From: Hyphomicrobiales bacterium
GTDB taxonomy: Bacteria; Pseudomonadota; Alphaproteobacteria; Rhizobiales; Rhizobiaceae
DNA: 64,000 nucleotides
NCBI GenBank assembly: GCA_900473185.1
Contig: UCKU01000005.1
Span: 1 to 64,000, forward strand
Direction of reading: 5' to 3'
Positions 17,964 to 27,699 of this stretch are shown in pieces. Made by a program: the position numbers and the translations under genes. Within the stretch, counting starts at the first letter, position 1. Every line of letters starts with the position of its first letter. The notes below the pieces were generated by a model, which worked only from the letters and a program-made list of their open reading frames with translations, had not been told where the DNA came from and made no database searches.

Positions 17964-18332
17964 ATGAAAGTCAGAACTGGTCTCGTTCTTGCGGTTGCAT
18001 CGGCAGCTCTTGCCGCCTGTGTTTCCTCTGGCCCGCGTCCCCTCCCCGTTGCATCAGCACCCGCTCATACCGGTGTCGAAGGAACCTGGGCCGATCCGAA
18101 CGGCATCGTCTCCACCTTCCAGTCCGGCACTTTCACGACGCGCACGACCGACAGCAATCAGCTTCTGGCCTCCGGCACCTATACCAATACCTCGCCGACT
18201 CTGGTGGAAATCAACATGACCTCGCTGGTTCGCAACACCCAGTCGAAGGTCAATTGCGCCCTCGTTACGACGAGCCAACTGAACTGCACCTCGGATGCCG
18301 GCGCACAGTTCGTCCTGACTCGCCGCAGCTGA
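17964..18332 (+). CDS. omp10: Omp10-like outer-membrane lipoprotein
   Basis: A 122-residue lipoprotein. The signal peptide ends in the lipobox LAAC, with lipidated C19. The mature part (GTWADPNGIVSTF, TRTTDSNQLLA, LVEINMTSLVRNTQSK and VNCALVTTSQLNCTS) closely resembles Brucella Omp10 as I recall it. It is anchored in the envelope; in Brucella the homologue is an immunogenic outer-membrane lipoprotein. The molecular role is unclear. GGGAGA lies before the ATG at 17964, which is preferred over the ORF extension to 17883. Confidence 0.9.
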   Translation: MKVRTGLVLAVASAALAACVSSGPRPLPVASAPAHTGVEGTWADPNGIVSTFQSGTFTTRTTDSNQLLASGTYTNTSPTLVEINMTSLVRNTQSKVNCALVTTSQLNCTSDAGAQFVLTRRS

Positions 18333-18361
18333 AAAGAGCAGATGGGGTGAAGGCTAAAACC

Positions 18362-18682
18362 ATGCGGGCTTTCGCCGGTTACCTCGTCCTGTTGCTCGCC
18401 ACGCCGCTTGCCGCACTTGCGGTCATTTTGCCGGCTAATGTCTATCGTGCCCAAGGCATCGCCGCCCCCGATTGCGACGGGCCGCTGCAGGTGCTGATCT
18501 TCGCCGTGCCGGCAGTCCTGATCTACAGCGCAGGCGCAGTCCTTGCCTATCGGGCCGGCCGGCGTTTTCACCGCATCGTTTCCCTTCTTTGCTTGATCAT
18601 CGCGCTCGCCACATTTCCGAATATTGCGGAGGCCATGCACGAACTCTACCGAAACGCTGCCGCCGGAGAATGCGTGGGATAA
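18362..18682 (+). CDS. Small hypothetical membrane protein
   Basis: A 106-residue protein with three predicted membrane helices: FAGYLVLLLATPLAALAVI, LIFAVPAVLIYSAGAVLAY and IVSLLCLIIALATFPNI. Two cysteines lie outside the helices. It begins 30 bases after omp10 and may share its transcript. The start could be ATG 18362 (GGGGTGAAGG upstream) or GTG 18347. I do not recognise the family, and no function is assigned. Confidence 0.65.
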   Translation: MRAFAGYLVLLLATPLAALAVILPANVYRAQGIAAPDCDGPLQVLIFAVPAVLIYSAGAVLAYRAGRRFHRIVSLLCLIIALATFPNIAEAMHELYRNAAAGECVG

Positions 18683-18859
18683 CCGGCCCGGCTTTTTTGC
18701 CCGCCTCCCCTTGGAAAGCGGCTCCCCTGGCCCAGCTTTCCCTTGCGGCGGTCCATCGTCTGATGGAACATCCGCATGCCGGGAAACCACCTCGGCTGAC
18801 TATGGAAGGGACTGGCGAGGATCAGGGGGATCTTCGCCCTTTTAATCAGGAGAACAGGG

Positions 18860-20782
18860 ATGACGAAGTCTTTCAGCTTCGGTCTTTTGACCGCGTCTAT
18901 GCTGGCGCTGAGTACAGGCGCCGCTTTCGCGGATTACGAACTCAATATTCTTCATATCAACGATTTCCATTCACGCATTGAATCGATCAACAAGTTCGAC
19001 TCCACCTGCTCGGCCGAGGAGGAAGGCAAGAATGAATGCTTCGGCGGCGCCGCCCGCCTGAAGACCGCCATCGACCAGCGCCGTCAGGCTCTGGCGGGCA
19101 AGAACGCGCTGCTGCTCAACGCTGGTGACAACTTCCAGGGCTCGCTGTTCTACACGACCTACAAGGGCGCGGCTGAGGCCGAAATGCTGAACCTCATGAA
19201 GTTCGACGCCATGACGGTCGGCAATCATGAATTCGACGACAGCGAGGATGGGCTCGCGACCTTCCTCGACAAGGTGCAATTCCCCGTCGTCACCGCCAAC
19301 GTCAAGGCAAGTGCTGCCTCCAAGCTTGGCGACCGCGTCAAGCCTTCTCTCGTACTCGATGTCGGCGGCCAGAAGATCGGCATCGTCGGCGCCGTCACCA
19401 ATGACACGCCGGAGCTTTCCTCGCCCGGCCCGAACGTGACGATTGCCGATGACGTCCAGAGCATTACGGCAGAGGTTCAGAAACTGAAGGGCGAAGGTGT
19501 CAACAAGATCATTGCGCTGACCCATGTCGGCTACCCGCGCGACCTCGCCATGATCGCCAAGATCCCCGATGTCGATGTGGTCGTCGGCGGCCATTCGCAC
19601 AGCCTGCTGTCGAACACCGATCCGAAGGCCGAAGGCCCCTATCCGACGATGGTCGACAATCCCGGCGGGTACAAAGTGCCGGTGGTGCAGGCAGCCTCCT
19701 ACAGCAAATATCTCGGCGATCTCGTCGTCAATTTCGATGACAATGGCGTCGTCAAGGAGGCCAAGGGCGATCCCATCCTGATCGATTCTTCCTTTACGCC
19801 CGATGCGGCTGTCGCAGCGCGTATCACCGAACTGGCAAAGCCGATCGAGGATCTGCGCAAGAAGGTAATCGGCTCCGCCGAAGGCCCCATCGAGGGCGAT
19901 CGCAAGGTCTGCCGCGTCAAGGAATGCTCGATGGGAAATCTGGTGGCCGATGCCATCCTCGACCGCAGCAAGAACCAGGGCGTGACCATTGCCATCCAGA
20001 ACGGCGGCGGCTTGCGTGCCTCCATCGACGGCGGCGACGTCACCCAGGGCGAAGTCATCACCGTGCTGCCCTTCCAGAATACGCTCGCAACCTTCCAGCT
20101 GACCGGCGCCGATATCGTAAAAGCGCTAGAAAACGGCGTTAGCCAGATCGACCAGGGTGCCGGCCGTTTCCCGCAGGTCGCCGGTCTGAAATTCACCTTC
20201 GACCAGTCGAAGCCGGTCGGCAGCCGCGTCAGCGATGTGCAGGTCAAGGACGGCGACAATTTCGTGCCGATCGACAATGCCAAGACCTATAGCGTCGCCA
20301 CCAACAACTTCATGCGCGCCGGCGGCGATGGCTATGTCGCCTTCAAAGACGGCCAGAATGCCTATGACTACGGTCCGGACCTAGCCGACGTGACAGCCGA
20401 GTATATTGCCGCGCACTCGCCCTATAAGCCTTATACGGACGGCCGCATCACTGAAATCGCGCAGGCGGCACCTGCTCCTTCCGCAGAGCAGGCTCCCGCA
20501 ACACCTGCACCCGCGGCCCCTGCTCCTCCATCTGCCGAACCGACCCCAGCTCCTGCAGCACCGGCCCCGACCGCACCCGCTCCGGCAGTTGAACCTGCCC
20601 CGGCAGCCTCCGCACCGGCCACGCCCTCGACCCATGTCATCGTTGCCGGCGATACCTTCTGGGATCTCGCAAAGACCTTTTACGGCGATGGCGCCGAATG
20701 GCGCAAATTGTCGGAAGCCAATGGCAGCCCGAACCCGCACCATCTGCGGATCGGCGAGGAAATCCAGGTTCCCGCCAAGTAA
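18860..20782 (+). CDS. 5'-nucleotidase/metallophosphatase with C-terminal LysM
   Basis: A 640-residue exported enzyme. It has a signal peptide (residues 1-24, ending GAAFA) and a calcineurin-like metallophosphatase domain with ILHINDFHSR, NAGDNFQGS, VGNHEFDD and VVGGHSHS metal ligands. A 5'-nucleotidase C-terminal domain follows to about residue 510, with QNGGGLRASID and LPFQNTLATF. Then come a Pro/Ala-rich linker (about 527-587) and a terminal LysM motif. It probably hydrolyses periplasmic nucleotides while bound to peptidoglycan. The LysM fusion is the unusual part. AGGAGA precedes the ATG. Confidence 0.92.
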   Translation: MTKSFSFGLLTASMLALSTGAAFADYELNILHINDFHSRIESINKFDSTCSAEEEGKNECFGGAARLKTAIDQRRQALAGKNALLLNAGDNFQGSLFYTTYKGAAEAEMLNLMKFDAMTVGNHEFDDSEDGLATFLDKVQFPVVTANVKASAASKLGDRVKPSLVLDVGGQKIGIVGAVTNDTPELSSPGPNVTIADDVQSITAEVQKLKGEGVNKIIALTHVGYPRDLAMIAKIPDVDVVVGGHSHSLLSNTDPKAEGPYPTMVDNPGGYKVPVVQAASYSKYLGDLVVNFDDNGVVKEAKGDPILIDSSFTPDAAVAARITELAKPIEDLRKKVIGSAEGPIEGDRKVCRVKECSMGNLVADAILDRSKNQGVTIAIQNGGGLRASIDGGDVTQGEVITVLPFQNTLATFQLTGADIVKALENGVSQIDQGAGRFPQVAGLKFTFDQSKPVGSRVSDVQVKDGDNFVPIDNAKTYSVATNNFMRAGGDGYVAFKDGQNAYDYGPDLADVTAEYIAAHSPYKPYTDGRITEIAQAAPAPSAEQAPATPAPAAPAPPSAEPTPAPAAPAPTAPAPAVEPAPAASAPATPSTHVIVAGDTFWDLAKTFYGDGAEWRKLSEANGSPNPHHLRIGEEIQVPAK

Positions 20783-20805
20783 GACGATTTGTCCCGATCA
20801 TCAGA

Positions 20806-20841
20806 GCCGGTCCGGGGTTCCCCGGGCCGGCTTTTCTTCTT
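20806..20841 (+). terminator. Intrinsic terminator after nucleotidase gene
   Basis: Arms 20806-20817/20820-20831 form a 12-bp stem with a G-T pair and a two-base turn, followed by TTTTCTTCTT. Confidence 0.88.
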
Positions 20842-20908
20842 ATAGGGTGAACCGTGATCGGCTGGCTGCGTATGAGCCGGAAAGACACGAAAGCGCGTTG
20901 GGGCCAGA

Positions 20909-21940
20909 ATGACAGATACTACACTCCGCCCGGCGGACCATCCCGCCGTCAAATTCGGCAAGGTCGGCGTCCTGCTGGTCAATCTTGGTACGCCGGATGG
21001 TACTGATTACACCTCCATGCGCCGCTATCTGCGCGAATTCCTGACCGACAAGCGCGTCATCGAATGGTCACCCTGGAAATGGTATCCGATCCTGTTCGGC
21101 ATCGTCCTCAACACACGCCCGCAGAAGGTGGGCAAGGCCTATGAGACGATCTGGAACAAGGATCTGAATGAAAGCTGGCTGCGCACCTATACCCGCAACC
21201 AGTCTGATTTCATGGCCGAACGCCTGAAGGACCTGCCTGATGTCAAGGTGGACTGGGCAATGCGCTATGGCACGCCATCGATCCCTTCGCGTATCGAAGC
21301 GCTGAAGGATGAGGGTTGTGACCGCATCCTGCTCTTCCCGCTCTATCCGCAATATGCGGCAGCTACCACCGCGACCGTCAACGACAAGGCCTTCCAGAAG
21401 CTTCTGACCATGCGCTGGCAGCCGGCTTTGCGCACGGTGCCCGACTATCACGACGACGAGACCTATATCGAAGCGCTCGCCAAATCCGTCGAGCGGCACC
21501 TTGCCACTCTCGACTGGGAGCCCGAGATGCTGCTCGCCTCCTTCCACGGCATTCCGCTCTCCTATTTCCAGCAGGGCGATCCCTATTACTGTCAGTGCCA
21601 GAAGACCGGCCGCCTGCTGCGCGAGCGCCTCGGGCTGACAAAGGAAAATTTCATGGTCACCTTCCAGTCCCGCTTTGGACCGGAGGAATGGCTGCAGCCC
21701 TATACCGACAAGACCGTCGAGAAGCTGGCGCAGGGTGGCGTCAAGCGCATCGCCGTCATGAACCCCGGCTTCGTTTCCGACTGTCTGGAGACGCTGGAAG
21801 AGATTGCCGAACAGGCCGCCCATTCTTTCAAGCACAATGGCGGTGAGCAGTTCGCGCATATTCCCTGCCTGAATGACGGAGAGGACGGCATGCAGGTGCT
21901 GGAAAAAGTCGTGCGCCGTGAGCTGCTGGGCTGGGCATAA
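20909..21940 (+). CDS. hemH: Ferrochelatase
   Basis: A 343-residue ferrochelatase inserting Fe2+ into protoporphyrin IX, the last step of heme synthesis. Typical segments are VGVLLVNLGTPDGTD, AMRYGTPSI, LLFPLYPQYAAATTAT, the catalytic-histidine motif ASFHGIPLSYFQQGDPY, and the C-terminal VMNPGFVSDCLETLEEI. Length is normal. It follows a terminator, so it has its own promoter. A 6-bp stem at 21950-21966 lies just past the stop but lacks a T-run. Confidence 0.97.
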   Translation: MTDTTLRPADHPAVKFGKVGVLLVNLGTPDGTDYTSMRRYLREFLTDKRVIEWSPWKWYPILFGIVLNTRPQKVGKAYETIWNKDLNESWLRTYTRNQSDFMAERLKDLPDVKVDWAMRYGTPSIPSRIEALKDEGCDRILLFPLYPQYAAATTATVNDKAFQKLLTMRWQPALRTVPDYHDDETYIEALAKSVERHLATLDWEPEMLLASFHGIPLSYFQQGDPYYCQCQKTGRLLRERLGLTKENFMVTFQSRFGPEEWLQPYTDKTVEKLAQGGVKRIAVMNPGFVSDCLETLEEIAEQAAHSFKHNGGEQFAHIPCLNDGEDGMQVLEKVVRRELLGWA

Positions 21941-22097
21941 CAGACGCGGCGCCAGATTTTCTGGCGGCCTGCAATAGATAAAAACGTCCGGCGCGCCAGA
22001 TCTATGGAATGGCCGATAGGCGATCGCAATAGCGTCAGAGGCGCGGCTGCGGCCCGCAGATTCGCGACCTGCTGCTTTATTGATCTGGACATACTTT

Positions 22098-22361
22098 ATG
22101 ACTTCGGGTTTCAGAAAATTGCTTGTCCTCGCCTGCTTGCTCGTCATCGCAGGTGGCGGTTATCTCGCGTGGGAGCACTATCAGCGGGTCTATGCAAACG
22201 CCCCTCCCAAAGGCATCGTCGGTCAGGTCGCGTGTCGGCTTCGCCTCCGCGATGTCAAAACCAGCAATCTAAAGCCGGACGATCAGTCGTTTCTCACCAA
22301 TTGCCTGATGGGCGGCTACATCACAAAGAGCGACCTCGATGATGCCGGCCTATCACCCTGA
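22098..22361 (+). CDS. Small inner-membrane-anchored hypothetical protein
   Basis: An 87-residue protein with one N-terminal hydrophobic helix (LLVLACLLVIAGGGYLAW) and a periplasmic part with two cysteines (QVACRLRL and TNCLMGG) that could pair. It is probably membrane-anchored or exported. ATG 22098 is preferred over the in-frame TTG at 22080. It sits between hemH and the SPFH gene with its own gaps on both sides. I do not recognise the family. Confidence 0.6.
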   Translation: MTSGFRKLLVLACLLVIAGGGYLAWEHYQRVYANAPPKGIVGQVACRLRLRDVKTSNLKPDDQSFLTNCLMGGYITKSDLDDAGLSP

Positions 22362-22444
22362 TTTGACAGGCGAGGCCGTCATTCCTTCCTTGCAAAGAAC
22401 GTGCTAACTCACCACGTCAGATAGGTGGGCTTAGGGAGGAATAC

Positions 22445-23470
22445 ATGCTGCTGGGCGGCTTCGATATCGTCGTGATCGTATTGGTGGTTTTTGTCATCCT
22501 GGTGCTCTTTGCGGGCATCAAGACGGTTCCACAGGGTTACCGTTATACGATCGAGCGTTTCGGCCGTTATACGCGCACACTGGAACCCGGCCTGAACCTG
22601 ATCACCCCTTTCATCGAACGCGTCGGCGCCAGGATGAACGTGATGGAGCAGGTGCTGAACGTGCCAACCCAGGAGGTGATTACCAAGGACAATGCCTCGG
22701 TTTCGGCTGATGCCGTCTCCTTCTACCAGGTGCTGAATGCCGCTCAGGCCGCCTATCAGGTCTCCAATTTGGAAAATGCTATCCTGAACCTCACCATGAC
22801 CAATATTCGCTCCGTCATGGGCTCTATGGATCTCGATGAGCTGCTCTCCAATCGCGATGCGATCAACGACCGGCTGCTGCGTGTCGTGGACGAAGCCGTG
22901 CAGCCTTGGGGCATCAAGGTCACCCGCGTGGAGATCAAGGATATCCAGCCGCCGCGCGACCTCGTCGACGCGATGGCCCGCCAGATGAAGGCCGAGCGCG
23001 AGAAGCGTGCCCAGGTGCTGGAAGCTGAAGGTTCGCGCAACGCGCAGATCCTGAGAGCCGAAGGCGCCAAGCAGTCCGCCATCCTTCAGGCCGAAGGCCA
23101 GCGCGAAGCCGCCTTCCGCAATGCCGAAGCCCGCGAACGCTTGGCCGAGGCCGAAGCCAAGGCGACGAAGATGGTCTCGGAAGCGATCGCCGCCGGCGAC
23201 ATCCACGCAATTAACTATTTCGTTGCCCAGAAATACACCGACGCGCTCGCTTCGATCGGCTCGGCGCCCAATTCCAAGATCGTCATGATGCCGATGGAAG
23301 CGTCTTCCATTCTCGGCTCGCTTGGCGGCATCGGCGCGATTGCCCGGGAGGTCTTTGGGGAAGGCAACAATCCGCCGCCTCCGCCGCGCCCGCGGGCAGA
23401 TCCGGCACGCTCCACGCCGTCGGTCGGCCCGGCCCCGGTCAATCCCTTCAATCCCAATCCGGAGCGATAA
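22445..23470 (+). CDS. SPFH/band 7 (stomatin-like) membrane protein
   Basis: A 341-residue protein. It has an N-terminal membrane helix ([18 protein letters not shown]) and an SPFH/band-7 domain ([19 protein letters not shown], then [19 protein letters not shown]). A charged coiled coil follows (about residues 180-245, [17 protein letters not shown] repeats), with a Pro-rich C-terminal tail. It resembles E. coli QmcA and eukaryotic stomatins, which scaffold membrane microdomains and regulate membrane proteases. It is paired with an NfeD gene three bases downstream, the standard SPFH-NfeD arrangement. GGGAGGA precedes the ATG. Confidence 0.92.
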   Translation: MLLGGFDIVVIVLVVFVILVLFAGIKTVPQGYRYTIERFGRYTRTLEPGLNLITPFIERVGARMNVMEQVLNVPTQEVITKDNASVSADAVSFYQVLNAAQAAYQVSNLENAILNLTMTNIRSVMGSMDLDELLSNRDAINDRLLRVVDEAVQPWGIKVTRVEIKDIQPPRDLVDAMARQMKAEREKRAQVLEAEGSRNAQILRAEGAKQSAILQAEGQREAAFRNAEARERLAEAEAKATKMVSEAIAAGDIHAINYFVAQKYTDALASIGSAPNSKIVMMPMEASSILGSLGGIGAIAREVFGEGNNPPPPPRPRADPARSTPSVGPAPVNPFNPNPER

Positions 23471-23473
23471 GCC

Positions 23474-23929
23474 ATGCTGGCGAAGATCGTCGGCGAACTT
23501 GGACCGTGGAGCTGGTGGGTGGCAGGTCTCGTGCTGCTCGCCGCCGAGATGGTCGTGCCCGGCTTCTTCCTGGTCTGGATCGGGCTTGCCGCACTTGCCG
23601 TCGGTGTTCTGTCGCTGCTCTTCTGGGATGCCGCTTTCTGGATCTGGGAGCTTCAGGCAATCCTCTTCGCCATCCTCGCGGTAGCAGCCACGCTTATCGG
23701 CCGGCGGCTGATACTGCGCAACGCCACGACGGATGAGCCCTTCCTCAATCAGCGCGGCGCGAGCCTCGTTGGCCGTACCGCGACGCTGCGCGAGCCGATC
23801 CGCGAAGGCCGCGGCCGCATTCGGCTCGATGACACGACGTGGCAGGTCATGGGGCCGGATCTTCCGGTGGGAACGCAGGTCAAAGTGGTTTCGAGCAACG
23901 GCCGCGACCTGACTGTCGAACCGACCTGA
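23474..23929 (+). CDS. NfeD family membrane protein
   Basis: A 151-residue short-form NfeD protein. It has two or three membrane helices (WWVAGLVLLAAEMVVPGFFLVWIG and the following hydrophobic stretches), then a small OB-fold domain with RGASLVGRTATL, GRIRLDDTTWQV and GTQVKVVSSNGRDLTV. It works with the SPFH partner encoded immediately upstream, probably in membrane quality control. Its stop codon directly abuts the stop of the convergent kdsD gene, with no spacer or obvious terminator. Confidence 0.9.
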   Translation: MLAKIVGELGPWSWWVAGLVLLAAEMVVPGFFLVWIGLAALAVGVLSLLFWDAAFWIWELQAILFAILAVAATLIGRRLILRNATTDEPFLNQRGASLVGRTATLREPIREGRGRIRLDDTTWQVMGPDLPVGTQVKVVSSNGRDLTVEPT

Positions 23930-24925
23930 TCAGGCCACACCGATCCGCAGGAGATCGTGGAAGTGAACGAGCCCGATTGGGCGCTGCTCGTCATCAATGA
24001 CCATAAGCGCACCGATCTTATATTGCTCGAGCAGCGCCAGAGCCGCAGTCGCCAGTATCGTCGGCCTGACCGTCTTCGGCGCGCGCGTCATGATGTCGTC
24101 GACTGTCAGCTCCGCGAGATTGCGGCTGAGGTTGCGGGACATGTCACCATCAGTAACGATGCCGCAAAGCCGGCCATCCGCATCCAGCACGCCGACACAG
24201 CCGAAATGCTTGTGCGACAGAACCTTGATCGCCGCCGGCACGGACGTGCCCTGCGCGACCAGCGGCAGTCGGTCGCCGGTATGCATGATGTCGGCAACAT
24301 GCATCAGGCTCGCGCCCAGCTTGCCGCCGGGATGGAAAACATGGAAATCCGTCGCCGTGAAGCCACGCGCGTCCAGAAGCGCAATCGCCAGTGCGTCGCC
24401 GAGCGCAAGCTGCATCATCGTCGATGTGGTCGGCGCCAGCCCATTCGGACAGGCCTCTTCCTCATTGGGGATCAGCAGCACGATATCTGCGGCCGTCGCC
24501 AGTGAGGACTGTGGGCTGCAGGTCATGGCGATCAGCGGAATGGAAAAACGCCGCGTGTAGGAAATGATGCTCTTCAGTTCCGCGCTTTCACCACCCTTGG
24601 AGATCGCCAGCACCAGATCATCGCCGGCGATCATGCCAAGATCGCCGTGATTGGCTTCCGCTGCATGTACGAAAAAGGCGGGCGTTCCCGTTGAAGCGAA
24701 GGTGGCGGCGATCTTCGTGCCGATATGGCCGCTCTTGCCGACGCCGGTCACGATCACACGGCCGGTATTCTCGCCAATCATCTCGACCGCACGAGTAAAG
24801 GGGCCGGCCAGCCCATCATCGAAGGCACGTTCGAGTGCTTCGAGAGCGCGCCTTTCGATGCTGACGGTGCGCTTGCCCGACTCCAGCACGCTGTTTTCGA
24901 CGAGTTTTACCGCTCTCCTGATCAT
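23930..24925 (-). CDS. kdsD: Arabinose-5-phosphate isomerase (KpsF/KdsD)
   Basis: A 331-residue protein with an N-terminal SIS sugar-isomerase domain (VTGVGKSGHIGTKIAATFASTG is the core, with the downstream SKGGESAEL loop) and two C-terminal CBS domains. It interconverts ribulose-5-phosphate and arabinose-5-phosphate for KDO synthesis, needed for lipopolysaccharide. Length and domain order match KdsD/KpsF. It is divergent from the outer-membrane barrel gene and convergent with nfeD. Confidence 0.92.
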   Translation of the reverse strand: MIRRAVKLVENSVLESGKRTVSIERRALEALERAFDDGLAGPFTRAVEMIGENTGRVIVTGVGKSGHIGTKIAATFASTGTPAFFVHAAEANHGDLGMIAGDDLVLAISKGGESAELKSIISYTRRFSIPLIAMTCSPQSSLATAADIVLLIPNEEEACPNGLAPTTSTMMQLALGDALAIALLDARGFTATDFHVFHPGGKLGASLMHVADIMHTGDRLPLVAQGTSVPAAIKVLSHKHFGCVGVLDADGRLCGIVTDGDMSRNLSRNLAELTVDDIMTRAPKTVRPTILATAALALLEQYKIGALMVIDDEQRPIGLVHFHDLLRIGVA

Positions 24926-25068
24926 GGCAATGCGTTAGACCTTTTCACTTTGGCTGTCCACCCGACAATGTTTCCCATGTATGAACGCGCGGCCCGCACG
25001 GCAACGAATGGTTAACCACAAGGCTTTACGCTTGGGTAAGACTTCGAAGCATTTCAGGCGCGGATTGA

Positions 25069-26601
25069 ATGGGCCAGGGAAAACAGACGAGCAGTGTGAC
25101 GCCGCTCCGCGCCATGAGCCGTGCCGTCTCCATCGCGGCTATCGGCCTGCTGGTCGTGCCCGCCGCTTTCGCACAGCAGACGACGTCTCAACAAGCACCG
25201 GCAAACACGGAAAATTCCCGCACGACAGCCACACAACGCGCAGCCACGAACAATGCGGCGCCGGATTTCGGCGATGCGGGCGATGCCGCGACCACCCCTG
25301 CCAACAATGTCCGGGATCAGGATTCGGACACAGCGGCTGCCCTCACCCCGACTACACAGCCCGACGACGAGGTTACCGGCGCGATCCTCGACGAGGATAT
25401 GCGCAGGCTGAACACCCGCGAACCGCGCCTGGACGAAACGCCGGCGCGCAAGGTGCCGGAAAGTATCTCGACCGAGCAGACGCCCGGCATCCCTCTCGGC
25501 AGCTTTGTCCTGCGCCCGAGCGTCACCCAAACGATCAACACCGAGACCACGAAGGACGGTGGAACGAAAAAGAGCCGCGGCTTCCTCGAAACCGATATGG
25601 GCGCGACGTTGACCTCCGACTGGAGCAGGCATCAGCTGACCGTCACCTCCGAGGGCGCCTGGCAAAAGAACATCAGCGGCGAGGGTGAAGAACAGCCATC
25701 CTTCAAGATCAATGGCGATCTGCGGTTGGACCTGACGCGCGATACCGTCGGTCACATTACCGGCGGCTATAATTTCTACCGCGAAGACACTGATGATCCG
25801 GATGCGATCACCAACGCCGATCAGCAATCCGATGTGCAGGAATTTACCGGCGGCGCCTCCATCGAGCACGACTTCGGCATCCTGCGTGGAACCGCCGCCG
25901 TTGCGCTTTCGCGCTCGATCTATTCCGATGCCGAACTCTCCAACGGCACGACAGTCTCCATGAGTGACCGCAACCAGACCACGGGCACGGTGCGCGGCCG
26001 CATCGGCTATGAACTGTCGCCGGCACTCATTCCCTTCATGGAGGCGTCGATCGGCAAGACCAACTATGATGAACGCACCGATTCCTCCGGTTATCGGCGT
26101 TCGGGGGACAGCTACGGCGCCAAGGGCGGCGTTCAGGTTGATATGGGCGAAAAACTCAAGGGCGAGGTCGCGGTCGGTTATGCGACGGCGGATTTCGATG
26201 ATGACAGGCTGAAATCGATCGATACGGCGACACTCGATGCCAGCCTGCTCTGGTCGCCGATCCGCGGAACGAATGTCAATCTGGACCTCCAGACCAGCAT
26301 CCAGCCTTCCACCGCAGCGGGTGAAAGCGGCTATGTCTCGCATCAATTGACGTCTACCGTCGATCATCAGCTGCGCGACAATCTGGTGGCGACGGTCATC
26401 GGCGGCGTGACGCTGCGCGATTATCCGAGCGGCAGCACGATAAACGACGAGACGGTTTACACCGCCTCGACAGGTCTTGTCTGGAACATCAACCGCTACC
26501 TCGACTTCACCAGCACGCTTGGCTACGAGCTGACGACACGCAAGGAAGGCGACGACTCGCAGCAATGGCGAGCCGGCGTCGGTCTCAAGGTGAAGCGCTG
26601 A
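25069..26601 (+). CDS. Outer-membrane beta-barrel protein
   Basis: A 510-residue protein with a signal peptide (SIAAIGLLVVPAAFAQQ) and a disordered Thr/Ala/Asp-rich region to about residue 130. It then has a long run of alternating short beta-strands typical of the BBP2-type outer-membrane barrel, ending in WRAGVGLKVKR. It is often annotated as a putative outer-membrane beta-barrel protein; capsule or polysaccharide linkage is possible given neighbouring galU and kdsD, but that is inference. Its stop is six bases from the convergent galU stop. Confidence 0.82.
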   Translation: MGQGKQTSSVTPLRAMSRAVSIAAIGLLVVPAAFAQQTTSQQAPANTENSRTTATQRAATNNAAPDFGDAGDAATTPANNVRDQDSDTAAALTPTTQPDDEVTGAILDEDMRRLNTREPRLDETPARKVPESISTEQTPGIPLGSFVLRPSVTQTINTETTKDGGTKKSRGFLETDMGATLTSDWSRHQLTVTSEGAWQKNISGEGEEQPSFKINGDLRLDLTRDTVGHITGGYNFYREDTDDPDAITNADQQSDVQEFTGGASIEHDFGILRGTAAVALSRSIYSDAELSNGTTVSMSDRNQTTGTVRGRIGYELSPALIPFMEASIGKTNYDERTDSSGYRRSGDSYGAKGGVQVDMGEKLKGEVAVGYATADFDDDRLKSIDTATLDASLLWSPIRGTNVNLDLQTSIQPSTAAGESGYVSHQLTSTVDHQLRDNLVATVIGGVTLRDYPSGSTINDETVYTASTGLVWNINRYLDFTSTLGYELTTRKEGDDSQQWRAGVGLKVKR

Positions 26602-26607
26602 TGAGCT

Positions 26608-27495
26608 TTAGCTCAGGCTAGCGAGAAGGTCCCTGAAGCCGCCCTCGACCGTCGGACGGATATCCGCACGCTCGAGAGCGAAGGCGACGTTGGCGAGGAT
26701 GAAGCCGTCCTTGGCACCGCAGTCATAGGTCGCACCCTTGAAGTGGTAGCCCGCGAAATCCTGCTCCTTGAGCAGCTTCAGCATGCCGTCGGTGAGCTGG
26801 ATTTCGTTACCTGCGCCGCGTTCCTGGGTTTCCAGGATTTTGAAGATCTCCGGCTGCAGAATGTAGCGGCCGTTGATGAAGAAATTGGAAGGGGCCGTGC
26901 CCTTGGCCGGCTTTTCGACCATGCCGGTGATGCGGAAACCTTCGCCGATCGCATCACCAACGCCGACGATACCGTACTTGTGAGCCTGGTCGGGAGCGCA
27001 CTCTTCAACGGCAATGATGTTGCCGCCGCTGTGCTCATAAAGTTCGATCATGCCCTTCATGCAACCCTTCTCGTCCTTCATGATCATGTCGGGCAGAAGA
27101 AGTGCGAAAGGTTCGTCGCCGACGATCTCGCGGGCGCACCAGACGGCGTGGCCGAGGCCGAGCGGCTCCTGCTGACGGGTAAAGCTCACCGTGCCTGCCT
27201 TGGGAAGCTGCTGCTGCAGCAGGGTGATCTCCGCCTTCTTGGCGCGCTCCTTGAGCGTCTGCTCAAGTTCGAAATGAATATCGAAGTAATCTTCGATGAC
27301 ATGCTTGTTACGACCAGTAACAAAAACCAGATGTTCAATGCCTGCTTCAAGTGCTTCGTCGACAACATACTGAATGATTGGTTTATCGACGACCGTCAGC
27401 ATTTCCTTTGGAACCGCTTTAGTGGCTGGAAGGAACCGCGTTCCCAGACCTGCGACTGGAAATACTGCCTTGCGAACTTTCTTATTCAGAGCCAC
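26608..27495 (-). CDS. galU: UTP-glucose-1-phosphate uridylyltransferase
   Basis: A 295-residue nucleotidyltransferase making UDP-glucose for exopolysaccharide, LPS and cyclic glucan synthesis. It has the N-terminal signature [18 protein letters not shown] followed by [10 protein letters not shown], then [27 protein letters not shown] and GMVEKP. Length and motifs are complete. It is divergent from the lytic transglycosylase gene across 204 bases holding both promoters. Confidence 0.96.
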   Translation of the reverse strand: MALNKKVRKAVFPVAGLGTRFLPATKAVPKEMLTVVDKPIIQYVVDEALEAGIEHLVFVTGRNKHVIEDYFDIHFELEQTLKERAKKAEITLLQQQLPKAGTVSFTRQQEPLGLGHAVWCAREIVGDEPFALLLPDMIMKDEKGCMKGMIELYEHSGGNIIAVEECAPDQAHKYGIVGVGDAIGEGFRITGMVEKPAKGTAPSNFFINGRYILQPEIFKILETQERGAGNEIQLTDGMLKLLKEQDFAGYHFKGATYDCGAKDGFILANVAFALERADIRPTVEGGFRDLLASLS

Positions 27496-27699
27496 ATCGA
27501 CCTCCTGTTTTGACTATACCGCTTTTAACGAAACGCTACATCGATTTGAACTAGTATAGAATTGCTACCGTTTTGCAAATGGTGACTGGACCGGCCAGGC
27601 ATGGTAAAGAATTTGTTGACTCCGTTCCTGTAATTTCGGCGTAGGACGGACATGACGTACCGCCCAGGCTAAAACTGAAGATGACGGATACGACTGCCG

